Part shown: positions 25,847 through 34,633 of the stretch, piece after piece
How the letters are laid out: each line of letters opens with the position of its first letter
Position numbering within the stretch: the first letter of the stretch is position 1
The notes under the pieces: model-generated
What the model saw: only the letters and a program-made list of their open reading frames with translations
Told to the model about the DNA's origin: nothing
The model's database searches: none
DNA from: Flavobacteriia bacterium
GTDB lineage: Bacteria > Bacteroidota > Bacteroidia > Flavobacteriales_D > Crocinitomicaceae
Length of the DNA: 38,102 nt
NCBI GenBank assembly: GCA_009924735.1
Contig: RFQZ01000028.1
Location: forward strand, 1-38,102
Direction: 5' to 3'
Position numbers and translations under genes: made by a program

Positions 25847-27748
25847 ATGAAATTATTCACTCCGATTTTGTGTTGCTTGGTGCTTGTAACGGCAAGAGCA
25901 ACCACCTATTACGTTTCTCCCAGTGGCTCGAATACCAACGGCCTCTCTCCAGCAACAGCGTGGACAAGTTTGACAAGTGTGAATAATTTTACCTTTAGCG
26001 CGGGTGATTCCATATTATTTAAAGGAAATACAACGTTCAGTGGCTATTTAGAAATCACGCAACAGGATGCGAATAATTTTAACCTCCCGTTGTATTTCGG
26101 AAGTTTCGATCAAGGGGTCGCTACGATTCTCACGCCGAATACGCTAAATTGCGGTTTTAAGGCAACCAATGTACAAGGTGTTCGACTTGAAAACCTCATT
26201 TTTCAAGGACCGGGCGCGCAAACCGCATCGAATAAAGACGGGGTCTTGTTTTATACGAATTTAGCAAGCGGATACCTAAAGAATATTCGATTGAAAAATG
26301 TCAATGTCAATGGCTTTGGTTTTTGTGGGATTCGCTTTTATTCGGAATGGTCTGCCAATGTAAACTCTGGATACAGAAATGTGCTGATCGATAGCTGTGT
26401 CGTGCACGATTGCCGCGAAAATGGCATTGTGAGTATTGCTTATGATGATCAAAATTATACTACCTATCAACATTACGGGTTTCAAATAAAAAAATGCCGT
26501 ATATATAATATCACTGGATATTCGGCGAATAGCCACAAAGGAAGCGGAATTGTACTTTCACAAATTGATTCCGTGTTAATCGAGCGTTGTGAGGTCTTCA
26601 ATAACGGCGCGTTGAATACGGCTTGCGGTGGACCAGGAGGAATATGGGTGTATGCTGCCAATGGGGTTACCATCCAACACAACGAAAGCCACCATAATAA
26701 ATCAGGATCAGGTAACGGTTGTGATGGTCTTGGCTTTGACCTAGACGGAGGAACGACCAATTCATTAGTCCAATATAATTACTCGCATGACAACGACGGT
26801 GCGGGGTATTTACTCGGTAATTTCCCTGGAGCAAGGCCATGGGGAAACAATGTGGTGAGGTATAATTACAGCGTGAACGATGCAAGAACCAACAATAGTC
26901 CAGTTACGCTTTTTACGGCACCCGGCACCCAATGGAACGGTTTGCGGTTTCATAATAATACGGTGGTTGTGACCAATAGTCCGAATAACAACTATCCTAG
27001 TTTTTCGGCCTTTCAAATGACCGATTATGGAACACAAATGACGGGTGTAGAGTGTTATAACAATATTTTTTTAACTCAAGGACTGCCAGTGATTGACGTG
27101 CCTGCCACCTTTATAAATCAAAATCCGGCCTTTATTGGTAATTTATATTGGGCCGGAGGAGGTGCTACGACGTTTGTATACGGAAACACCTACAATTCAT
27201 TAAGTAGCTTCCGAAGTGCAGGGGTAAATTGTGAGCATATTCAAAATACGAATTACGGGTTCGAAGCAGATCCACTATTGCCCAATATTTTATCTTCGGC
27301 ACCAACGCTTTATCCTCAAGTGACAGAGATGCTTTCGTCGTATGCTATTATCAATACCTCTCCAATGATGAATGCAGCGGTTAATATGTCGGCGTTGTTT
27401 GGATTCGGTAATGGATCAAAAGATTATTATGGAAATATGGTGCCGAACAGCCAAGCTCCCGAAATCGGTGCAGAGGAAGGGTATTTTATCAATGTGGGAT
27501 TACCGGGCTTGGCCCCAAGCGATGGGATTCGTTTGGTGCAGAATCCAGTGGTTTCAACCGTCAGGCTACACGTGGATTCCAAATGGTATGGAAGCGATTA
27601 TGCGGTTTTAGATGTTTTAGGCAACGAGGTAGCAAAAGGAATGTTGCAAGGTGAGGATGAAGAAATCGATGTCTCTGAATTTTCAGATGGTATGTATTTT
27701 ATTGCGGTAAAACGGCATTCTTTTGGTTTAAAGTTTATTAAGGATTGA
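25847..27748 (+). CDS. Right-handed parallel beta-helix protein with T9SS type A tail
   Basis: 633 aa. Signal peptide MKLFTPILCCLVLVTARA, then TTYYVSPSGSNTNGLSPATAW, the usual opening of secreted beta-helix (pectate-lyase-like) proteins. Successive coils carry N-, G- and I-rich rungs (VLIDSCVVHDCRENGIVSI, VLIERCEVFNNGA, VTIQHNESHHNKSGSGNG, SLVQYNYSHDNDGAGYLLG). The helix ends near DYYGNMVPNSQAPEIGAEE. A type A sorting domain follows (LVQNPVVSTVRLHVD, FSDGMYFIAVKRH). Such folds bind, cleave or epimerise polysaccharides; no specific catalytic set is identified. It is 2 nt downstream of the SGNH gene, which suggests joint action on an acylated polysaccharide (inference). Confidence 0.88.
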   Translation: MKLFTPILCCLVLVTARATTYYVSPSGSNTNGLSPATAWTSLTSVNNFTFSAGDSILFKGNTTFSGYLEITQQDANNFNLPLYFGSFDQGVATILTPNTLNCGFKATNVQGVRLENLIFQGPGAQTASNKDGVLFYTNLASGYLKNIRLKNVNVNGFGFCGIRFYSEWSANVNSGYRNVLIDSCVVHDCRENGIVSIAYDDQNYTTYQHYGFQIKKCRIYNITGYSANSHKGSGIVLSQIDSVLIERCEVFNNGALNTACGGPGGIWVYAANGVTIQHNESHHNKSGSGNGCDGLGFDLDGGTTNSLVQYNYSHDNDGAGYLLGNFPGARPWGNNVVRYNYSVNDARTNNSPVTLFTAPGTQWNGLRFHNNTVVVTNSPNNNYPSFSAFQMTDYGTQMTGVECYNNIFLTQGLPVIDVPATFINQNPAFIGNLYWAGGGATTFVYGNTYNSLSSFRSAGVNCEHIQNTNYGFEADPLLPNILSSAPTLYPQVTEMLSSYAIINTSPMMNAAVNMSALFGFGNGSKDYYGNMVPNSQAPEIGAEEGYFINVGLPGLAPSDGIRLVQNPVVSTVRLHVDSKWYGSDYAVLDVLGNEVAKGMLQGEDEEIDVSEFSDGMYFIAVKRHSFGLKFIKD

Positions 27749-27820
27749 TATAACCTTCGTATAATGAGTTAGCGTCACAAGAAATCAGGTCTCTCAGGTG
27801 GCACTTTACTTTTGATTTCC

Positions 27821-27828
27821 TACCTTTG
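27821..27828 (+). promoter_or_regulatory. -7 promoter element of the TylF-like gene
   Basis: TACCTTTG followed by 5 nt (AGCGT) and the ATG at 27834; predicts a leaderless transcript. It lies in the 85-bp gap after the beta-helix gene. Confidence 0.6.
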
Positions 27829-27833
27829 AGCGT

Positions 27834-28553
27834 ATGAGACGATTGATGTTTTTGCGTGGTAAATTAAAAGGCCTGTTTTTCTTTTTTCATGGCCATCGCT
27901 TTTTTTCCGCCCATTTGTTTTCTTTTATTGGTTCAATGGCTTCCTTGTCAAAATGGATTCAGCGACATAAAGCACTGGGACATAATGATTTTTATTCCTT
28001 TAAATTCGACTACGCCCGTAGAGAACAACTCTTTGAATATGTGATCAAGCAAGAAGGCTTAGATAGCCCCATTGATTATTTAGAATTCGGAGTTTCTAAA
28101 GGGGATTCCTTCAAGTGGTGGACTGCGCGAATTTCACACCCAGAGGCGCGCTTCTATGGATTTGATACGTTTACGGGCCTTCCAGAAGATTGGGGACCGT
28201 TTAAAAAAGGGGATATGAGCTCAGGAGATTCACTTCCTGAAATAAACGACACGCGTTATGAGTTTTACCAAGGATTGTTTCAGCAAACCTTACTTCCTTT
28301 TCTGGCCTCTTTTGATCCTTCCCGAAAAAAAGTTATTCACATGGATGCTGATCTTTACACGGCTACGCTTTATGTGCTTACGTTGATTACCCCTTACTTA
28401 CGTGAAGGAGACGTGATCTTTTTTGATGAATTCAATGTTCCCCAGCACGAGTTTAAAGCATTTACAGAGTGGACGGCGGCATTCTATATTAAATATGAAG
28501 TTTTAGGCGCAGTAAATAATTACTACCAAATTGCCGTAAAAATTACAAAATGA
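27834..28553 (+). CDS. TylF/MycF-like class I SAM-dependent methyltransferase
   Basis: 239 aa. The SAM-binding Rossmann start is IDYLEFGVSKGDSFKWW near residue 82, followed by FYGFDTFTGLPEDWG near 112 (acidic end of beta-2 that holds the SAM ribose) and VIHMDADLYTATLYVL near 175, with metal-ligand-like Asp and FFDEFNVPQHE near 203. This matches the macrocin O-methyltransferase (TylF) family, metal-dependent O-methyltransferases of sugars. In Bacteroidota such genes often serve surface glycans; the acceptor here is unknown. An N-terminal basic/hydrophobic stretch (KGLFFFFHGHRFFSAHLF) may bind membrane. The stop overlaps the next start by 4 nt (ATGA). Confidence 0.82.
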   Translation: MRRLMFLRGKLKGLFFFFHGHRFFSAHLFSFIGSMASLSKWIQRHKALGHNDFYSFKFDYARREQLFEYVIKQEGLDSPIDYLEFGVSKGDSFKWWTARISHPEARFYGFDTFTGLPEDWGPFKKGDMSSGDSLPEINDTRYEFYQGLFQQTLLPFLASFDPSRKKVIHMDADLYTATLYVLTLITPYLREGDVIFFDEFNVPQHEFKAFTEWTAAFYIKYEVLGAVNNYYQIAVKITK

Positions 28554-28777
28554 AAAAAATAGCAATCTTCACCTTGATTTTGAGTGGAACCTTCGCTTGC
28601 CAGCAAAAGTTAGATGCTTGTGATTGTGGTAAAAAAATGGTCAAAGGAGCTGATGATAAAGAGGTAATGGATTGCCACGATTATTTTCGATCTTTGGATT
28701 ATGATGCACAAGAGAAATGGATGACAACTTCATTGAAGTGTTACATGAACGAAAAAAACGGGACTTCTCTAAAATAA
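28550..28777 (+). CDS. Small Cys-rich predicted lipoprotein
   Basis: 75 aa: MKKIAIFTLILSGTFAC is a short lipoprotein-type signal, although the residues before the Cys (TFA) fit the lipobox loosely. The mature ~58 residues carry a CDCGKKM motif, a second Cys in MDCHDYF and a third in SLKCYMNE, so they could bind metal or form disulfides. I do not recognise a named family. Translation is coupled to the methyltransferase (ATGA overlap). Its last 18 bases form one arm of a hairpin that appears to terminate the convergent gene. Confidence 0.7.
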   Translation: MKKIAIFTLILSGTFACQQKLDACDCGKKMVKGADDKEVMDCHDYFRSLDYDAQEKWMTTSLKCYMNEKNGTSLK

Positions 28778-28804
28778 GAAAGTCCCTCTCAAAGAAGGGG
28801 ACTT
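28752..28804 (-). terminator. Terminator of the glucosaminidase/LysM gene, with two alternative hairpins
   Basis: GGGACTT at 28760-28766, AAGTCCC at 28780-28786 and GGGACTT at 28798-28804. The middle arm can pair with either neighbour. On the minus strand the 28786-28760 hairpin is followed by CG and seven T's (28758-28752), a standard intrinsic terminator. The other hairpin is followed by a T-rich TTTCTTATTTT. No T tract suits the plus strand. Confidence 0.65.
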
Positions 28805-28843
28805 CCAACAACAACAACTACAAAATCCCTTCGCGCATTTAAT

Positions 28844-29734
28844 TTAACGAAGGAATACCTTTTCCCCAATGGGGAGTTGTTCATCTGGCGCAGAATAATC
28901 ATTTCTACGCATAAAAGGTTTAAGTTTCAAAGCTTCTTTTTGTGCAATTTGACGTGGTGTCATCTTCGTTTGCAACACCATGGTTTTTTTACCTTTTCCA
29001 TGAAATCTTCTTGGGTCCAGGTAAACAATGCTGCCTTCTTTAAGTACATCTTGTTCCGGCATGGACTCGTTGTATTTATGCAGTTGTCGCAACCTTACCC
29101 CTGTTCGTTTTGAAATTTTGTAGTAAGAATCCCCTTTTTGAGAAACAACATATCGCACCTTGTTTTCATGCAATTGTATTGAAATGCTGAGTGTGTTTTT
29201 TTCAATGGTTGCAATGGCGTTTTGAATGTTTTGGTCTGCCTTGTTTAGCCCTAATTCCTCAATGATTTGTATGAGTTTTTCTGCGTAGGTTGGACTGGTT
29301 GCGTATCCCGCTGATTTTAAACCTTGCGCCCATCCTTTGTAATCTGTTGTTGCCAATTCAAAGAGTTTCGAATACCTTTTGTTTTGGGTTAAAAATAAAG
29401 AATGGTCATCGTAGGAGTCTTCAACAGTTGCGTAAACCCTAAAACATTCGTTTTCGGTGTCGTCATCCGCATAGGTTTTTTCGCCATTCCAGTTTGAGTG
29501 ACACTTTATTCCAAAATGATTGTTTGATTTTTTAGCCAAAGCCGATTGACCACATCCAGATTCTAAAATGCCTTGTGCCAAGGTTATGCTCGCTGGGATG
29601 TGGAATGTTGACATTTGCTTAACAGCGATGGCTTCATATTGAGAAACATAGGTTTGCTTAAGATTCTCTTCAGGGGTATTGGCTGAAATGTTGGCGAGAA
29701 GGATTAAAAAGGATAAGGTAAGATAATGTCGCAT
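28844..29734 (-). CDS. Glucosaminidase (GH73-type) with LysM domain
   Basis: 296 aa. Signal peptide MRHYLTLSFLILLANISA. Glucosaminidase domain at about residues 28-165: ASITLAQGILESGCGQSALA holds the probable catalytic Glu, then NNHFGIKCHSNWNGEKTY, FRVYATVEDSYDDHSLFL and GWAQGLKSAGYATSPTYAEKL. A LysM domain follows near 200-240 (VRYVVSQKGDSYYKISKRTGVRLRQLHKYN, with LKEGSIVYLDP) to hold peptidoglycan. It should cut the glycan backbone during wall remodelling. It ends QLPIGEKVFLR. No consensus -7 element was found close to the start. Confidence 0.92.
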   Translation of the reverse strand: MRHYLTLSFLILLANISANTPEENLKQTYVSQYEAIAVKQMSTFHIPASITLAQGILESGCGQSALAKKSNNHFGIKCHSNWNGEKTYADDDTENECFRVYATVEDSYDDHSLFLTQNKRYSKLFELATTDYKGWAQGLKSAGYATSPTYAEKLIQIIEELGLNKADQNIQNAIATIEKNTLSISIQLHENKVRYVVSQKGDSYYKISKRTGVRLRQLHKYNESMPEQDVLKEGSIVYLDPRRFHGKGKKTMVLQTKMTPRQIAQKEALKLKPFMRRNDYSAPDEQLPIGEKVFLR

Positions 29735-29818
29735 ACAATTATTTTTGAACCTGGCCTATAACGCTTTGTCTGCTTAGAAGTTTCATTTTTCGATTTTATT
29801 CGATTAATTCGGATTAAA

Positions 29819-29883
29819 TGTCAGTTAAAGCTGGGTGTCGCTGTCAAATTGTCATTTAGAGACGTATGGAATTACTTTTGACA
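29819..29883 (+). promoter_or_regulatory. clpB promoter with repeated TGTCA elements
   Basis: The -7 element TACTTTTG (29873-29880) lies 25 nt before the clpB ATG, with a TTG (29849-29851) 21 nt upstream as -33. TGTCA occurs at 29819, 29842 and 29850, and its inverse TGACA at 29879. The repeats overlap both promoter boxes, as expected for a stress-response operator, but no regulator is identified. The gap between the LysM gene and clpB (29735-29905) holds nothing else recognisable. Confidence 0.5.
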
Positions 29884-29905
29884 ACGACGTGAAAACAATT
29901 ACAGC

Positions 29906-32521
29906 ATGGACATTTCAAAACTTACCATTCGCTCCCAAGAAGCAATTCAACAAGCGCAGCAGATTGCACAAAGTCGGGGGAATCAAATTTTGGAGACCGG
30001 ACATCTGCTTCTTGGTATTTTAGAGGTGGATAAGGATGTGGTGCCCACCTTGCTTCAGAAAATGAATGTGAATGTGGTTGTGTTCACGAAGGCTTTGTCT
30101 GCAATCGTAGACAGCTATCCCAAGGTGAAAAGTGAGGAGTTGTATGCTTCGAGCGCATTGAATAAAGTGTTTACGACGGCATTTGCAGAGATGAAGCAAT
30201 GGGGGGATGAATTTCTTGCCATAGACGCGCTGTTCTTTTTTGGTTCTCAATCAAGTGATGCAGTGGGGAAATTGGCGAAAGACAGTGGAATCGATTTTAA
30301 AAAGTTTAAACAAAACATAGTTGAGATGAGAAAAGGAGAAAAAGTAAATTCATCAAGTCAAGAAAACACCTATCATTCATTGGAGAAATATGCAAAGAAC
30401 CTCAATGAAATGGCGCGTTTAGGAAAACTTGATCCAGTCATTGGCCGGGATGAGGAAATTCGTCGGGTGTTGCAAATCTTGACGCGTAGGACCAAAAATA
30501 ACCCCATTTTAATCGGTGAGCCAGGGGTTGGTAAAACGGCCATCGCTGAGGGGTTGGCGCATAGAATTATCAGTGGAGATGTTCCTGAAAACTTAAAATC
30601 AAAAGTGGTTTATTCGCTGGACATGGGGTCGCTGATCGCAGGTGCGAAGTACAAAGGAGAATTCGAGGAGCGACTAAAATCCGTCGTAAAGGAGGTCATT
30701 GATTCTGAGGGCGAGATCATTTTGTTTATCGATGAAATACACACCTTGGTGGGTGCAGGTGGGGGAGAAGGTGCAATGGATGCAGCCAACATCTTAAAGC
30801 CAGCTTTGGCGAGAGGAGAATTGAGGGCGGTGGGTGCAACTACCTTGAATGAGTATCAAAAGTATTTTGAAAAAGACAAGGCCCTGGTTCGGCGCTTTCA
30901 AACGGTTTTGGTCGATGAACCCAGTACTGAAGATGCCATTTCGATTCTTCGCGGAATTAAAGAAAAGTACGAGAATCACCACAAAGTGATCATCAAGGAT
31001 GCGGCAATTATTGCTGCAGTTGAATTGTCACAACGGTATATTTCCGACCGACATCTTCCGGATAAAGCGATTGATTTAATAGATGAGGCTGCGGCCAAAT
31101 TGAGAATGGAGATCAATTCTAAACCTGAGGAACTCGATGAGATTGAACGAAAAATCATGCAACTCGAAATCGAAAGGGCTGCTCTGAAACGTGAAAACAA
31201 TGCGCCAAACCTAAAATCCGTCGAAAAGGATTTGGGAGATCTCAATGAAAAAAGAACCTCGCTGACGGCTAAATGGCAAAACGAGAAAACCATCATTGAA
31301 TCCATTCAAAAACATAAAGAGGAAATCGAGGAGTTAAAGTTTGAGGCGGATTCAGCGGAACGCGCAGGGGATTATGGCAAGGTTGCTGAAATACGATATG
31401 GAAAAATTCAAGACACCCAAAAGAAACTCGAAGCAGCAAAAGTATCGCTCTCGGAAATCCAATCCGAATCAAAGATGATTAAAGAGGAAGTGGATACCGA
31501 AGAAATTGCTGAAGTCGTTTCTAAGTGGACAGGGATTCCCGTACAAAAAATGGTTGAAAGTGAGGTAGGGAAACTGCTTCGGTTGGAAGATGAACTGAAA
31601 AAACGCGTAGTAGGACAACATGAGGCCATTGAAGCCATTTCGGATGCCGTGCGCAGATCCAGAGCAGGATTGCAAGATGCCCGACGTCCCATTGGTTCTT
31701 TTATATTCTTGGGTACAACGGGCGTAGGAAAAACAGAATTGGCAAAAGCCCTCGCTGAATTTCTTTTTAATGATGAAAATTCGATGATCAGAATAGACAT
31801 GAGCGAATACCAAGAAAAACACGCAGTCAGCAGGTTGGTTGGTGCGCCTCCAGGATATGTTGGTTACGAGGAAGGGGGGCAATTGACAGAAGCTGTCCGT
31901 AGGAAACCGTTTTCCATTGTGTTGTTAGATGAAATTGAAAAAGCACACCCAGATGTATTCAATATCTTGTTGCAAGTGCTTGACGATGGACGTTTGACCG
32001 ATAACAAAGGAAGGGTGGTCAATTTTAAAAATACCATCATCATCATGACTTCAAACCTTGGTGCGCACATTTTACAAGATGCTTTTGAGAATGTAAAAGA
32101 AGAAAAATATGAGGAGGTGGCTAAGCAAGCCAAGTTGGAAGTTTTGGAATTGCTCCGACAAACCATTCGTCCTGAATTTTTGAACCGCATTGATGAAACC
32201 ATTTTGTTTCTTCCGCTTACGAAATCGAATGTGCGTGAAGTGGTGCAGATCCAGTTGAATCGTTTGAAAGTTCAATTGTTGGAAAAAGGAATTCACTTGT
32301 ATGTTGCTCCGGATGCTTTTGATCACATTGCTGAAAAGGGTTACGATCCTTTCTTTGGCGCAAGACCCGTTAAACGTGTAATTCAAAAAGAGGTGTTAAA
32401 TACGCTTTCCAAAGCGCTCCTCTCGAAAACAGTGGACCAAAGTAAAACCATTGTTATGGATATGTTTGATGGACAAATTGTGTTTAGAAAACCAGTATTG
32501 GCTGAAGAAGAGGTTTCGTAA
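29906..32521 (+). CDS. clpB: ATP-dependent disaggregase ClpB
   Basis: 871 aa, normal for the family. N-domain about 1-145 ([28 protein letters not shown]). NBD1: Walker [10 protein letters not shown] near residue 203, Walker [16 protein letters not shown] near 275, GARG-type loop [10 protein letters not shown] near 310. Middle coiled coil about 400-525 ([32 protein letters not shown]), which separates ClpB from ClpA/ClpC. NBD2: Walker [10 protein letters not shown] near 603, pore loop [13 protein letters not shown] near 650, Walker [14 protein letters not shown] near 673. It unfolds and threads aggregated proteins together with DnaK in the cytoplasm. The chosen ATG gives the standard N-terminus [13 protein letters not shown]. 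Confidence 0.97.
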   Translation: MDISKLTIRSQEAIQQAQQIAQSRGNQILETGHLLLGILEVDKDVVPTLLQKMNVNVVVFTKALSAIVDSYPKVKSEELYASSALNKVFTTAFAEMKQWGDEFLAIDALFFFGSQSSDAVGKLAKDSGIDFKKFKQNIVEMRKGEKVNSSSQENTYHSLEKYAKNLNEMARLGKLDPVIGRDEEIRRVLQILTRRTKNNPILIGEPGVGKTAIAEGLAHRIISGDVPENLKSKVVYSLDMGSLIAGAKYKGEFEERLKSVVKEVIDSEGEIILFIDEIHTLVGAGGGEGAMDAANILKPALARGELRAVGATTLNEYQKYFEKDKALVRRFQTVLVDEPSTEDAISILRGIKEKYENHHKVIIKDAAIIAAVELSQRYISDRHLPDKAIDLIDEAAAKLRMEINSKPEELDEIERKIMQLEIERAALKRENNAPNLKSVEKDLGDLNEKRTSLTAKWQNEKTIIESIQKHKEEIEELKFEADSAERAGDYGKVAEIRYGKIQDTQKKLEAAKVSLSEIQSESKMIKEEVDTEEIAEVVSKWTGIPVQKMVESEVGKLLRLEDELKKRVVGQHEAIEAISDAVRRSRAGLQDARRPIGSFIFLGTTGVGKTELAKALAEFLFNDENSMIRIDMSEYQEKHAVSRLVGAPPGYVGYEEGGQLTEAVRRKPFSIVLLDEIEKAHPDVFNILLQVLDDGRLTDNKGRVVNFKNTIIIMTSNLGAHILQDAFENVKEEKYEEVAKQAKLEVLELLRQTIRPEFLNRIDETILFLPLTKSNVREVVQIQLNRLKVQLLEKGIHLYVAPDAFDHIAEKGYDPFFGARPVKRVIQKEVLNTLSKALLSKTVDQSKTIVMDMFDGQIVFRKPVLAEEEVS

Positions 32522-32591
32522 GGTTTATTTAAAACCAAGGATGTTGTCTATTATTATTTGTTAAAAATGTTTTTCATTTGTAACTATTATT

Positions 32592-32619
32592 TATATTTGT
32601 GATATGTATTTATATATAA
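32592..32619 (+). promoter_or_regulatory. Toxin-antitoxin promoter and possible operator
   Basis: TATATTTG (32592-32599) matches TAnnTTTG, 25 nt before the antitoxin ATG at 32625. The leader contains a perfect 10-bp palindrome TTATATATAA at 32610-32619 that could be the antitoxin's own operator (inference). An in-frame ATG at 32604 lies at or before the expected transcription start, so it is rejected as the start. Confidence 0.45.
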
Positions 32620-32624
32620 CAATT

Positions 32625-32861
32625 ATGGCAACCTTCACAAGTTCACTTCCTGACGATCTGCTAAAAGCCCTTTCGCAAAAAGCAAAGGAGCTTTCCGTTC
32701 CAAAAAACACCCTAATCGAGCGTGCGCTGCGCATCTATCTAGAGCAATTGAATCGCGCTGCATATGTGCGTTCCTATAAGCAAATGGCTCAAGATTCTGA
32801 TCTTCAGATGCTCGCAGAAGAAGGCATGGCCGATTATATGACCCAACTGGAAAACGAATGA
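32625..32861 (+). CDS. Ribbon-helix-helix antitoxin of a MazF-type module
   Basis: 78 aa. The N-terminal half ATFTSSLPDDLLKALSQKAK with the following helix VPKNTLIERALRIYLEQ is a ribbon-helix-helix DNA-binding domain. The acidic tail (DSDLQMLAEEGMADYMTQLENE) is the kind of flexible segment that wraps and inhibits a MazF dimer. Start at ATG 32625; an extension to 32604 adds MYLYITI and is unlikely. The stop overlaps the toxin start by 4 nt, so antitoxin and toxin are co-translated. It should repress its own promoter with the toxin as co-repressor, the usual type II arrangement. Confidence 0.85.
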   Translation: MATFTSSLPDDLLKALSQKAKELSVPKNTLIERALRIYLEQLNRAAYVRSYKQMAQDSDLQMLAEEGMADYMTQLENE

Positions 32862-33190
32862 AACAAGGCGATGTGTGGTATACGGACCTCAATCCTGTCA
32901 AAGGAAGCGAGCAAGCTGGATTTCGTCCCGTTGTAATTGTCAGTGGGAACCTGTTAAACCAATATGCGAATGTGGTTATATGCGCACCGCTGACCACAAA
33001 AATCAAGAATTATCACGGTAATTTGATCCTGGATCCATCGGAAACCAATGGGCTTGCCGAAAAATCTGAAGTGTTGACATTGCATGTTCGCTCCATTTCT
33101 AAAACGAGATTGGTTCAGCGCATAGGAAGTGTGAGCAAAACAGAAATCAAACACATTCATTCTTGTTTGAATGAGATTTTAACGTATTAA
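32858..33190 (+). CDS. PemK/MazF-type endoribonuclease toxin
   Basis: 110 aa, typical length. The N-terminus KQGDVWYTDLNPVKGSEQAG followed by FRPVVIVSG is the MazF signature, with the conserved Arg and the RPVVIVS strand. A second conserved region is VVICAPLTTKIKNYHGNL near residue 45, and a Ser/Thr-containing strand SEVLTLHVRSISKTRLVQRIG follows. MazF toxins cut RNA at short sequences and arrest growth. All family positions that I can check are present, so it is probably active. It ends just before a strong hairpin. Confidence 0.92.
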   Translation: MKQGDVWYTDLNPVKGSEQAGFRPVVIVSGNLLNQYANVVICAPLTTKIKNYHGNLILDPSETNGLAEKSEVLTLHVRSISKTRLVQRIGSVSKTEIKHIHSCLNEILTY

Positions 33191-33194
33191 AAAA

Positions 33195-33229
33195 AAAACG
33201 CGCCCATCGACAAGCGAAGGGCGCGTTTT
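33195..33229. terminator. Bidirectional terminator between mazF-like and ahcY
   Basis: Perfect 11-bp stem, AAAACGCGCCC (33195-33205) with GGGCGCGTTTT (33219-33229), and a 13-nt loop. The minus strand continues into a run of ten T's (strong terminator for ahcY), and the plus strand has TTTTCTAAATTT. It sits 4 nt after the toxin stop and 21 nt after the ahcY stop. Confidence 0.9.
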
Positions 33230-33250
33230 CTAAATTTCAATCACGTGTTC

Positions 33251-34564
33251 TTAATATCTGTATAGATCTGATTTGAATGGACCTGCTACGGGAACCCCAA
33301 TGTATTCTGCTTGATCGTTGGAAAGTTCTTCCAATTCTACTCCGATTTTAGCAAGGTGAAGTCTTGCGACTTTCTCGTCTAAGTGCTTCGGCAAGGTGTA
33401 AACATCGTTGTTGTAGTTGGCAGCATTTTGCCATAACTCAATTTGTGCAATCACTTGGTTGGTAAAGGAATTTGACATCACAAAAGATGGGTGACCTGTT
33501 GCGCAACCAAGATTTACCAAACGTCCTTCTGCCAACACGATGATGTCTTTACCATTTACATTGTAAACGTCTACCTGTGGTTTGATTTCGATTTTGGAAT
33601 CTCCATGATGAGCATTCAACCAAGCCATGTCGATTTCATTGTCAAAATGTCCAATGTTGCAAACAATCGCTTTGTCTTTCATCGCTTCGAAATGCTTTCC
33701 TACCACGATGTTTTTGTTTCCTGTTGCGGTAACAATGATGTCAGCCAAAGGAATCAAGGTGTCTAATTTTTTCACTTCGAATCCATCCATTGCCGCTTGT
33801 AAGGCACAAATCGGGTCGATTTCTGTCACAAGAACACGCGCTCCAGCCCCTTGTAAGGAAGCCGCTGATCCTTTCCCAACATCTCCATATCCACAAACAA
33901 CCGCAACTTTACCTGCCATCATTACATCGGTAGCACGTCGAATGGCATCTACCAATGACTCCTTGCATCCGTATTTGTTGTCAAATTTTGATTTCGTAAC
34001 CGAGTCGTTTACATTGATTGCTGGCATCAATAAAGTGCCATTTTTCTTTCTTTCGTACAATCTTAATACGCCTGTAGTGGTTTCTTCTGATAAACCTTTG
34101 ATGCCTGAAGCCAATTCAGGGAAATGATCGAATACCATGTTGGTTAAGTCACCACCATCGTCTAGGATCATGTTTAAAGGTTGTCCGCCTTCAAAAGCAA
34201 AAATGGTTTGCTCGATGCACCAGTTAAATTCTTCTTCGTTCATCCCTTTCCAGGCAAAAACTGGAATCCCTGCCGCTGCGATTGCCGCTGCTGCGTGGTC
34301 TTGTGTTGAGAAAATGTTGCAAGAAGACCAAGAAACTTGGGCACCTAATTCCACCAAAGTTTCAATCAATACCGCAGTTTGAATGGTCATGTGCAAACAA
34401 CCTGCGACGCGTGCGCCAGCCAAAGGTTTTGATGCGCCATATTCCTCGCGAAGGGCCATAAGTCCTGGCATTTCTGCTTCGGCCAATCTCATTTCTTTTC
34501 TGCCATATTCCGCTAAGGAAATGTCTTTTACTTTGTAGCTTAACTTTTCTGATGTATTATTCAT
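33251..34564 (-). CDS. ahcY: Adenosylhomocysteinase (S-adenosylhomocysteine hydrolase)
   Basis: 437 aa. It hydrolyses S-adenosylhomocysteine to adenosine and homocysteine, keeping methyltransferases active. Family motifs: [20 protein letters not shown] near residue 50, [15 protein letters not shown] near 82, the NAD-binding Rossmann motif [20 protein letters not shown] near 225, and [18 protein letters not shown] near 350. It ends FKSDLYRY, the conserved C-terminus. The frame opens at 34594, but that ATG lies 2 nt after the -7 element and would not be transcribed in full; the ATG at 34564 ([18 protein letters not shown]) is preferred. Confidence 0.96.
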   Translation of the reverse strand: MNNTSEKLSYKVKDISLAEYGRKEMRLAEAEMPGLMALREEYGASKPLAGARVAGCLHMTIQTAVLIETLVELGAQVSWSSCNIFSTQDHAAAAIAAAGIPVFAWKGMNEEEFNWCIEQTIFAFEGGQPLNMILDDGGDLTNMVFDHFPELASGIKGLSEETTTGVLRLYERKKNGTLLMPAINVNDSVTKSKFDNKYGCKESLVDAIRRATDVMMAGKVAVVCGYGDVGKGSAASLQGAGARVLVTEIDPICALQAAMDGFEVKKLDTLIPLADIIVTATGNKNIVVGKHFEAMKDKAIVCNIGHFDNEIDMAWLNAHHGDSKIEIKPQVDVYNVNGKDIIVLAEGRLVNLGCATGHPSFVMSNSFTNQVIAQIELWQNAANYNNDVYTLPKHLDEKVARLHLAKIGVELEELSNDQAEYIGVPVAGPFKSDLYRY

Positions 34565-34596
34565 GGTTTCATTTTTCGTAGTGTAATTTTTCATTG

Positions 34597-34604
34597 CAAA
34601 AATA
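34597..34604 (-). promoter_or_regulatory. -7 promoter element of ahcY
   Basis: Minus-strand TATTTTTG (TAnnTTTG), 32 nt before the ATG at 34564 and 2 nt before the ATG at 34594. It decides the start codon in favour of 34564. It lies in the short gap after hemH, so ahcY has its own promoter. Confidence 0.55.
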
Positions 34605-34633
34605 AGGATACCTTAATCCATTTCAAAGCATCG

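Noticed and set aside
32521..32540. Terminator after clpB (GGTTT ... AAACC)
   Set aside because: Only a 5-bp AT-rich stem with no following T tract; not supportable.
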